DNA of 64,000 bases from ENR-C587 sp942493235. GTDB lineage: Bacteria; Bacteroidota; Ignavibacteria; Kapaibacteriales; UBA2268. The stretch's first letter is position 1, and each line of letters opens with the position of its first letter. A program made the position numbers and the translations under genes. The stretch is from assembly GCA_942493235.1 (NCBI GenBank), contig OW818676.1:2604001-2668000 (forward strand), given 5' to 3'. Of the stretch, positions 8,453 to 15,382 are shown in pieces. A model generated the notes under the pieces. The model ran no database searches, had not been told where the DNA came from, and worked only from the letters and a program-made list of their open reading frames with translations.

Positions 8453-10147
8453 ATGCAAATTCCGTTTGACTCGTTTGAGAAATTCATTGATAAAAATATA
8501 GTAAAATCCGGTTTGTCTTATTTTCATCAAGGACGTGTCCAAGAAATTGAGGAAATCCACCTCGGCAAATACGAAGCCATTGTAGAAGGTTCAGAAGATT
8601 ATAAGGTAGATTTGACTCTGATAAATGATGTTATAACAGAGTGTTATTGCGACTGCCCATACGATTGTGGACCAGTATGCAAGCATATAGTTGCTGTAAT
8701 ATATTCAATGAAAGAAAATCAAAAGGTACTTAGCAAAAATAAAGCACCTAATAATTCTATTCAGCCTACAAAGCATAAAACAGTTGCCTACCAAATAAAT
8801 GAATTGCTCGAAAAAGTTACACACGATGAACTTAAACAATTTATTACTGAAAACGCTACATCTGATGCCACTTTCAGGAATTTGGTATTATCATCGTTTG
8901 CCCATCATAATTCCAATGAAACTAAAGATGTTTACATAAGACAGATAAAATCAATACTTAGGATGGTATCCGACAAGCACGGTTTTAACGATAGGTCGGC
9001 TTCGAGATTTTTTGGTAGTGCTGTTAATAAGCTTTTAGAGTCAGCTCAAAAAATGATTAATAACAAAAACTACAAAAGTGCTTTTTATATTTGTACAGCC
9101 GTTATGGAACAAATGGTTGAAACATTACAATATACCGATGATAGTAATGGCGATATTGGAGAATATATTGATTCGGCTTATGAAATGCTTGATTTTATTG
9201 CTCAGGAACAAACTTCCGAAGACATCAGGAGGTTAATCATTGAATACTGCTTCATGGTTTTGAATAAACAGTTGTTTTCGGGATTGGATTGGCATATTGG
9301 CGTTTTACGTATTGCATCGCTTCTTATAAAAACCGATGAAGATATTGAGCGAATATTTGCTCTGATTGAAAAAGAAGAGCAGGGGGATGACTACGAAAGA
9401 GAAAATGCTCAAACTATCAAGTATGAAATTCTACTAAAAACCAAAGGAGAAAATATCGCCGAAAAATTCATAGAGAATAATCTTGCAAATTCTGATTTAA
9501 GAGTAGTAGCTATTGAAAAAGCTTTAGAGAAGAAGAACTATGAGAAAGCAATTTCTATAGCAAAAGATGGGGTGTCCTTTGATTTAAAGGATAAACCCGG
9601 ATTGGCAAAACAGTGGTATGACTGGCTACTTAGAATAGCCCAAGCTCAAAATGATACCGAAAATATTATTAAATATGCTCGTTTTTTGTTTATTGATAAT
9701 TTTAGGAATGAACAGGATTATTACCAAATATTAAAACAACAAGTTGAACCTGATAAATGGGTGCCATTTATTGAAAAAATAATACTGGAAATTGACTTAA
9801 AAAAACATTTGTTTGATACGGAACAGATAGCAAATATTTTTATTAAAGAAGAATGGTGGGATAGATTGTTAGAACTGGTTCAAAAATCACCTGAATTACA
9901 TAATATTAAAAAATACGAAAAATATCTTTCTAAGTATTATACAGTAGAAATAGTTGAACTATATGCAGATGCTATTATAAAATATTTGAAAAACAACATG
10001 GGACGTAACCATTACCAAAACGCATGCATATTTATACGAAAGATAATTAAGCTTGGTTCAATAGAAAAAGCAAATGAGATAATCTCTTATCTTAGAACTC
10101 AATATCCTCAACGAAAAGCGTTGATAGAAGAATTAAACAAGATATAA
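8453..10147 (+). CDS. SWIM zinc-finger protein
   Basis: The 564-residue protein has an N-terminal SWIM finger at about residues 50-85, with the zinc ligands in CYCDCPYDCGPVCKHIVA (CxC...CxH pattern). The rest is a long helical region resembling TPR/HEAT-type repeats (for example EKALEKKNYEKAISIAKDG). This architecture is common in bacterial SWIM proteins, some of which accompany SNF2 helicases. No helicase is next to this one. SWIM domains bind DNA or protein. It probably acts in the cytoplasm; no signal peptide is present. Confidence 0.83.
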   Translation: MQIPFDSFEKFIDKNIVKSGLSYFHQGRVQEIEEIHLGKYEAIVEGSEDYKVDLTLINDVITECYCDCPYDCGPVCKHIVAVIYSMKENQKVLSKNKAPNNSIQPTKHKTVAYQINELLEKVTHDELKQFITENATSDATFRNLVLSSFAHHNSNETKDVYIRQIKSILRMVSDKHGFNDRSASRFFGSAVNKLLESAQKMINNKNYKSAFYICTAVMEQMVETLQYTDDSNGDIGEYIDSAYEMLDFIAQEQTSEDIRRLIIEYCFMVLNKQLFSGLDWHIGVLRIASLLIKTDEDIERIFALIEKEEQGDDYERENAQTIKYEILLKTKGENIAEKFIENNLANSDLRVVAIEKALEKKNYEKAISIAKDGVSFDLKDKPGLAKQWYDWLLRIAQAQNDTENIIKYARFLFIDNFRNEQDYYQILKQQVEPDKWVPFIEKIILEIDLKKHLFDTEQIANIFIKEEWWDRLLELVQKSPELHNIKKYEKYLSKYYTVEIVELYADAIIKYLKNNMGRNHYQNACIFIRKIIKLGSIEKANEIISYLRTQYPQRKALIEELNKI

Positions 10148-10263
10148 AATACTGAATAAAGACTTTTGAAATCTATGTGGAACTAAGGAAAATTTTTGGA
10201 AAATTATAAAAATATTCGTAGTTTGTAATTTGATATTTTATTGATAATCATTTTTATACTAAT

Positions 10264-11331
10264 ATGACTTTACTTGAACTTGGATATAATGATAAACTTG
10301 AGCAATTTATTAAAGATAATAAGCTTGATAATTTCGAGCTTGGTCGTGTAATTGCCGAACATAAAGAACGCTATGTAGTTAGAACTGCCGAAGCTGAGTA
10401 TGATGCCGAAATCACCGGCAATTTACGTTTTTCGGCAGAAAGCAGAGAAGATTTCCCTGCCGTGGGCGACTGGGTAGCTCTGACCACTTTTGAGCATGAT
10501 TTCGCAGTGATTCATAAAATACTACCGCGATTCTCTATTATTAAAAGGCAGGCAGTCGGGCAGTTTGGCGAAATTCAAATTATTGCTTCAAATATAGATT
10601 ATGCCTTTTTAGTGCAGGCTATTGATAGAGATTTTAATATTAACAGGCTTGAGCGGTACCTGACTATCTGCAATTCATCTAAAGTAATGCCTATTATAGT
10701 ACTAAGTAAAATTGATTTGTTAGCAGAGAGTCAGATTTCGGAGATTATTGATAGTATAAAAGCCAGGATTAAAAATATTCCGATTATCGCCATTAGTAAT
10801 GAATCTCACGATGGTTACAATTCGATAATTAGTATTATCGAAAAAGGCAAGACCTACTGTATGCTTGGTTCATCGGGAGTGGGCAAGTCCACTCTAATAA
10901 ATAATCTTTCCGGAAAAGACCTTATGAGAACCGATACTATCAGCCTAAGTAATAATAAAGGCAGGCATGTAACCAGCCATCGCGAATTAATCATTCTTGA
11001 AAGCGGTGGGATATTGGTTGATAATCCCGGAATGCGCGAAGTAGGCATTGCCGATTCATCAAGCGGTTTAGAAGTTACATTTGACATGATTTACAGCCTT
11101 GCTCAAGATTGTAAATTCAAAGATTGCACTCATATTACCGAAATAGATTGTGCTGTTCTCGAGGCAATTGAAAACGGAGATATTGACAAAGCCTCTTACG
11201 AGAATTATTTAAAAATGGAAAAAGAAAAAGAATACTTTGAATCGACTGTGCTTGAAAGAAGAAAAAAAGATAAAGAATTCGGAAAATTCTTAAAGAATTA
11301 TAAGATTGATAAAAAGAAAAATAAGTTTTAA
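10264..11331 (+). CDS. rsgA: Ribosome small-subunit GTPase RsgA
   Basis: RsgA is a circularly permuted GTPase that helps late 30S maturation. The order of motifs shows the permutation: G4 (LSKIDLL) comes before G1 (GSSGVGKSTLINNLSG) and G3 (DNPGMRE). An N-terminal OB fold covers about residues 20-90. The C-terminal zinc finger has DCKFKDCTHITEIDC. At 355 residues it matches the longer RsgA form. The Lys/Glu-rich tail (ERRKKDKEFGKFLKNYK) suits rRNA contact. ATG at 10264, stand-alone, convergent with the recombinase gene 60 bp away. Confidence 0.93.
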   Translation: MTLLELGYNDKLEQFIKDNKLDNFELGRVIAEHKERYVVRTAEAEYDAEITGNLRFSAESREDFPAVGDWVALTTFEHDFAVIHKILPRFSIIKRQAVGQFGEIQIIASNIDYAFLVQAIDRDFNINRLERYLTICNSSKVMPIIVLSKIDLLAESQISEIIDSIKARIKNIPIIAISNESHDGYNSIISIIEKGKTYCMLGSSGVGKSTLINNLSGKDLMRTDTISLSNNKGRHVTSHRELIILESGGILVDNPGMREVGIADSSSGLEVTFDMIYSLAQDCKFKDCTHITEIDCAVLEAIENGDIDKASYENYLKMEKEKEYFESTVLERRKKDKEFGKFLKNYKIDKKKNKF

Positions 11332-11391
11332 GTTGGTTTCAGACTGATATTTTTCTGTATTGAATAAAAAAAATATATTTCAAAATTCGAA

Positions 11392-12210
11392 CTAATCAAA
11401 TGGATTTTTTATATTTATTATATTTGGTGAGGATATATGAGTATAAATCTGAGTGCTCCTAATGTCGTTATGCCCTAGTATCTCTCTGATTATATGAATA
11501 TCAATTCCTTGCTCTACTAAATGAGTTGCAAAGCTATGCCTAAGGGTAGAGACAGTAATGTTTTTTGAAATATTACACTTTTCTAAAGCTTGTTTTAATA
11601 CACTTTGAATGCTTTTTGCGGAATATTCATCTTTGATTTGCCCTTTAAATAAGTGATTTTGAGGTTTATAATAGTTTAAATATTCTTTTAGTAACTCAAG
11701 TAATTTTAGAGAAAAATGAATAAATCTTTCCTTTTTTTTATTAGTGCGAGCTATCCTAATTATCATGTGCGAAAAATCAATATCGGATATTTTCAAATTA
11801 ACGCACTCGCTAATTCGTAATCCACATGAATATATCATTGATATAATTGTTTTGTGCTTTAAATTATTTACAGACTCAATAATTATTTTTATCTCGCTAA
11901 TTGAAATTACACTTGGTAACTTTGAAGTTCTTTTTACTTTATTTAAAAAATCATTTTTTATTCTCTGCCCTAAAACCAAATCAGAAAACAGTAACAATGC
12001 ACAAATTGAGTTTTTAATACAACTATAGGATTTATTCGACTTTTTAAGTACTTCAATATATTGCAAAAGTAATTCTTTGGTAATATTATTACTTTCGATA
12101 TTCCATTTATTGAATTGAATTATCGAACAGAAATAGTTTTTTATAGTTGATTCACTATAATTTCTTTTATTAAGAAATTGGCAATACAGCTGAAGTTGTT
12201 CATTATTCAT
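11392..12210 (-). CDS. Tyrosine recombinase (phage/Xer-type integrase)
   Basis: The 272-residue protein has an N-terminal SAM-like arm-binding domain (about residues 1-85) and a C-terminal catalytic domain. Seen catalytic residues are the first Arg (SCGLRISECV), the second Arg in TLRHSFATHL, the late His (ILGHNDIRSTQ) and the nucleophile Tyr (IYTH). The first His of the HxxR box is replaced by Ser (STLRH), unlike the XerD-type enzyme at 42398. Loss of that His may lower activity. The gene flanks the radical SAM cassette and runs away from it. It could be a remnant or active mobilising enzyme. Confidence 0.85.
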   Translation of the reverse strand: MNNEQLQLYCQFLNKRNYSESTIKNYFCSIIQFNKWNIESNNITKELLLQYIEVLKKSNKSYSCIKNSICALLLFSDLVLGQRIKNDFLNKVKRTSKLPSVISISEIKIIIESVNNLKHKTIISMIYSCGLRISECVNLKISDIDFSHMIIRIARTNKKKERFIHFSLKLLELLKEYLNYYKPQNHLFKGQIKDEYSAKSIQSVLKQALEKCNISKNITVSTLRHSFATHLVEQGIDIHIIREILGHNDIRSTQIYTHISSPNIINIKNPFD

Positions 12211-12744
12211 AGCAATTAATCCGTTTTTATGTTGGTTATACGAAGTAATGAAAATATACGAGATATATTTCGCTTTATTATATTATATTTACATAAATTG
12301 TAATAAACATAGTTGTTATTTCAATAATTGGTGTTTACCCAATGCACAAATATAAGAAAATATTTATTGAAAAAAAAACAAAAGAATATTAACAAGTTAG
12401 AGTATTTAGGTTAAGATGCCTGCTCTAATTAAGCTCACTATACTGCTATAATTTATTCGGAGGATAATATGATTAGTTCAGGACCATGAAATGCATAATA
12501 ATTGGTTTTATCCGATTTCTCAAATATGTATTGCCGATCTATGGCTTTACATTTAAGAAAAATTTTGCATAACTCGTGACTATAAATGAGTAAAACTGTT
12601 AGTTTTGTTTATTAGTCTATATACAAGATACCGAATAAGCGTTAATATGAATTAAATTGAATATCTTATACTGAGTTTTGCAATAGTCTTTTAGTATGTA
12701 TTTTTTTATTATAAAAATTTTATTATTATAAGAAAGGTAAAACA
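12211..12744. other. Gap between recombinase and RiPP-like cassette
   Basis: About 530 bp of AT-rich DNA with no credible gene. A loose Bacteroidota-type promoter can be proposed before the 12745 gene (TTG at 12678-12680, then a TA-T-rich box about 18 bp on), but the match is weak. No attachment-site repeat was recognised beside the recombinase. Confidence 0.45.
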
Positions 12745-13257
12745 ATGGATTTATCAAAAGTTTCTGCTCATTTAAAAAAAACTGCCGGAGTACATGGGGT
12801 CGGTATTGAAAGAAAAACTGCCAGAATTAGAAATGGTGCAGGAAAAGAAGTTACTGACATTTTAGGTTGGGATGTTATTATTCGTGCTGAAGACGGAGAA
12901 TGCTATTCTTATTATGAAGCTCAACCTCCTCTCATTGGTTTGACTCAAGCAGAACCAATTATGTGTCCCTTGGGAATTATACCATTTATTACTTATAAAA
13001 TTGATATTGCAAAAGCAATTGAAATATTCAAAGGGCAAAATGGAGGCGATATATTTGTAAGTATTGTACTAAGTAAGCCATTAGTAAATCCGCCGGCTAC
13101 CGAACCATTTTGGTATTTCAGGACAAATCTTGGAAATACAATAGTTATCGGTGCTGATTCCGGACACATGATAGGAACTGATCCTGTGCCACTCTATAGA
13201 GCTCCTGTAGTATTATATAGTGCTCCGGCTATATTATATAAAGCTCCGAATTGCTAA
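12745..13257 (+). CDS. Putative RiPP precursor with three C-terminal heptads
   Basis: This 170-residue protein matches no family I know. Residues 1-140 look like a folded, mildly hydrophobic domain without a signal peptide. The last 23 residues are three tandem heptads (148-154, 155-161, 162-168), each with LY(R/S/K)AP, then Asn-Cys-stop. Tyr151, Tyr158 and Tyr165 are exactly 7 apart, as are Pro154, Pro161 and Pro168. Short repeated C-terminal units next to a radical SAM/SPASM gene are the usual look of a ribosomally made, enzymatically modified peptide precursor. This assignment is inference. A clear ribosome site (AAGAAAGG) precedes the ATG, and a strong hairpin follows the stop. Confidence 0.65.
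   Translation: MDLSKVSAHLKKTAGVHGVGIERKTARIRNGAGKEVTDILGWDVIIRAEDGECYSYYEAQPPLIGLTQAEPIMCPLGIIPFITYKIDIAKAIEIFKGQNGGDIFVSIVLSKPLVNPPATEPFWYFRTNLGNTIVIGADSGHMIGTDPVPLYRAPVVLYSAPAILYKAPNC
13186..13248 (+). repeat. Three 21-bp tandem coding repeats (core heptads)
   Basis: Three in-frame 21-bp units at 13186-13206, 13207-13227 and 13228-13248. Each encodes x-x-Leu-Tyr-x-Ala-Pro. Codons differ between units (CTC/TTA/TTA for Leu, CCT/CCG/CCG for Pro), so the protein repeat has been kept while DNA drifted, which suggests selection. Confidence 0.8.
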
Positions 13258-13266
13258 TTAACAAAT

Positions 13267-13292
13267 AGACCGGGGAATTAATTCTCCGGTCT
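13267..13292 (+). terminator. Strong intercistronic hairpin, possible attenuator
   Basis: A 26-bp near-perfect palindrome: 13-base arms AGACCGGGGAATT and AATTCTCCGGTCT with one G-T wobble. It lies 10 bp after the precursor stop and 30 bp before the radical SAM start, followed by GAAATTTTC. It may terminate part of transcription so the precursor is made in excess of the enzyme. Confidence 0.7.
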
Positions 13293-13321
13293 GAAATTTT
13301 CAAATAACAAGGATAGTATTA

Positions 13322-14353
13322 ATGGTTACAAATAATAATATACCTCTATATTGCGTTTGGGAACTTACTTTACAATGTAATATGAACTGTCTGCATTGTG
13401 GCTCTCGAGCAGGAAAGAAAAGAGATAACGAGCTGACAGTTGATGAAGCAATGATAGTTGCTGACGAATTAGCTAAATTGGGCTGTAAACAACTTTCAAT
13501 GATAGGTGGAGAGGTATTTCTCTATCAAGGCTGGGAAAAAATTGCTCGCAGACTGACAGATAATAAAGTCTTGGTAAATATAATTACTAACGGATTTCTT
13601 TTCGGAGACAAACAGGTCGAAGAGGTTCGTTACGCCAATTTGACCAATGTAGCACTCTCTATCGACGGAATGGAAGTTAATCATAATAGAATAAGAAATA
13701 ATTCCAAGTCATTTGAACGGCTTTGTAATACAATTAATAGACTAAATCAAGAAGAGATACTTATTGGAGTCAATACTACATTGTTAAATAGTAACTTTTC
13801 AGATATTGAAGATTTGTATCATTTTAATATTGATAATAATGTGAAAGCATGGCAGCTGCAATTAGCTAATCCAATGGGGAATTTGACCAACCACAAAGAG
13901 CAACAAATAAGCCTTGAAAATATACAAAAGCTAACCTCATTTATTAAAGAAAAACGTGAAGAAAAGCTAATTGATATATATACGGGCGATAATATCGGGT
14001 ATTATTGTGAAAATGAAAGCTATATCAGAGGACTTCCCGGCAAAATTAATTATTGGGGGGGCTGCCAAGCTGGATTATCGGTTGTTGGAATTGATAGTAT
14101 TGGCAATGTAAAGGGATGCGAATCCCTATATGATGATGTATTTATTGAGGGTAATATTCGCAATGAGAGCCTTTCGGACATTTGGTTTAATGAAAATAAT
14201 TTTTTGTATAATAGGAATTTTTCTCCCGAAATGTTAACCGGCAAATGCAGTAGTTGCGATATGGGCGTGTTCTGCCGAGCAGGTTGCCGAGGTGCTTGTT
14301 ACTTTACAAAGGGAGGATTATTTGAAAACGCTTATTGTATTTATAATTCGTAA
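13322..14353 (+). CDS. Radical SAM/SPASM domain peptide maturase
   Basis: The 343-residue enzyme carries the radical SAM cluster motif C19-x3-C23-x2-C26 (CNMNCLHC) and a barrel with GGEVFLY and a SAM-contact GG motif. The C-terminal SPASM domain binds auxiliary Fe-S clusters. Its cysteines include those in GGCQAG and KGCESL, then C309, C312, C318, C322, C326 and C339. Such enzymes install cross-links, thioethers or epimers in peptide precursors. No RRE/PqqD-like domain is visible, so recognition would rest on the enzyme or on the precursor's large N-terminal domain. AAGGA lies about 10 bases before the ATG. No transporter or peptidase follows. Confidence 0.88.
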   Translation: MVTNNNIPLYCVWELTLQCNMNCLHCGSRAGKKRDNELTVDEAMIVADELAKLGCKQLSMIGGEVFLYQGWEKIARRLTDNKVLVNIITNGFLFGDKQVEEVRYANLTNVALSIDGMEVNHNRIRNNSKSFERLCNTINRLNQEEILIGVNTTLLNSNFSDIEDLYHFNIDNNVKAWQLQLANPMGNLTNHKEQQISLENIQKLTSFIKEKREEKLIDIYTGDNIGYYCENESYIRGLPGKINYWGGCQAGLSVVGIDSIGNVKGCESLYDDVFIEGNIRNESLSDIWFNENNFLYNRNFSPEMLTGKCSSCDMGVFCRAGCRGACYFTKGGLFENAYCIYNS

Positions 14354-14361
14354 TAATTAAT

Positions 14362-14427
14362 GGTTCTTCGCTATTTTGTGTAGGTTAAAAAACAAATCTT
14401 ATTTAGGGGGTAACTGTTGAATATCAC
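14362..14427. repeat. MITE-like repeat family 2, terminal fragment
   Basis: Begins GGTTCTTCGCTATTTTGTGT, matching the left end of the full copy at 51313, and continues to TAACTGTTGAATATCAC. The rest of the element is missing. It starts 9 bp after the radical SAM stop codon. Confidence 0.65.
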
Positions 14428-14431
14428 TAAT

Positions 14432-14480
14432 AAACCTGGATTCTTCAATCGTTCAGAATGATAAATTTTAGACAGTCCAT
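14432..14480. repeat. MITE-like repeat family 1, truncated copy C
   Basis: Only the right half survives: CCTGGATTCTTC, then GTTCAGAATG and TTTTAGACAGTCC. It abuts the family 2 fragment. The rest of the 14354-14730 gap shows no gene. Confidence 0.7.
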
Positions 14481-14678
14481 TTTGAATTAAGGAAATTTGA
14501 ATTAACTCGAGTTTTTACACTGCCGCTATATTGAGTGGACAGATGGCTGGGAATTAGAAGTCAATAATGCTAATGTAACAAGTGTTCACTAATCACAAGC
14601 AACACATAGCAGAGCGTTATGCAGACGAAATTATCTTCCTAATTTCTAATTCCATATTCCCAACTACTTTTATGATAC

Positions 14679-14717
14679 AAAAAAACCTAACAGACATAGA
14701 GCCTATTAGGTTTTTTT
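14679..14717 (-). terminator. Rho-independent terminator
   Basis: Arms AAAAAAACCTAA and TTAGGTTTTTTT around a short loop, with A- and T-runs on the two sides. It lies 14 bp beyond the stop of the leftward lipoprotein gene and could also stop rightward reading. Confidence 0.8.
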
Positions 14718-14730
14718 AATAAATATAAAA

Positions 14731-15366
14731 TTATAACTTAAATTTTAATCTAACTACCAAATCAAATTTTGATCTGATAAAAGGGAATATGTCTTTAGGT
14801 ACTGTACTACCTTTAACCTTACTATATTCGGTTATAATAAAAAAGTAAGGATTTTCTTTTAATATATCTGAAATAGTAGCGGAAACCGAATCATCAACTC
14901 CTTTTATATTTTTGGACTGTTTGAAAAAATTCTTTACATCTACATCAACAAATTCTCCGAGTATGTATTCACCTTTTGATTTGTCAATAGTGAAATCATT
15001 AGGATTAGTTGAGTATTCACTATATTTTGGTTTAGCAAAAACAATCTTAAACTTAATATAATCAAATACTAAATTATCAATTTCAGGATTATAAATTTGG
15101 TTATTTTGTAAAACCAAAGAATCAATTCTATAATTGAATTGATAAATCTCCGATTTTTCGATTTTTTCACGATTGTTTTTATATTCCGGATATTCAAATA
15201 GATTAGAGAAATCTACCGACGAGTCAGGAGCGGCTCTATTAGGATATTCCGAAGTAAAGAAAATAGGTAATTGAATAGTAAACTGACTGAAATCATCAAC
15301 TGTATCGGTAATACATGACGACATTATGACAGCACAAAGGCTGATTAACAAATATATCTTTTTCAT
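14731..15366 (-). CDS. Putative lipoprotein of unknown function
   Basis: The 211-residue protein starts with a lipoprotein signal (MKKIYLLISLCAVIMSSC, lipidated Cys at 18). The mature part is beta-rich and ends VVRLKFKL. I recognise no domain. It starts 16 bp after the stop of the OmpA-like gene, with AGGAGC before the ATG as in that gene, so they form an operon. A partnership in the outer membrane is plausible. The terminator at 14679 ends the unit. Confidence 0.75.
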   Translation of the reverse strand: MKKIYLLISLCAVIMSSCITDTVDDFSQFTIQLPIFFTSEYPNRAAPDSSVDFSNLFEYPEYKNNREKIEKSEIYQFNYRIDSLVLQNNQIYNPEIDNLVFDYIKFKIVFAKPKYSEYSTNPNDFTIDKSKGEYILGEFVDVDVKNFFKQSKNIKGVDDSVSATISDILKENPYFFIITEYSKVKGSTVPKDIFPFIRSKFDLVVRLKFKL

Positions 15367-15382
15367 TATTAGCTCCTATCGC

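Noticed and set aside
12211..12744. An attachment site or second element gene by the recombinase
   Set aside because: I looked for short direct repeats at the ends of the 11.4-14.5 kb segment and found none that I could support.
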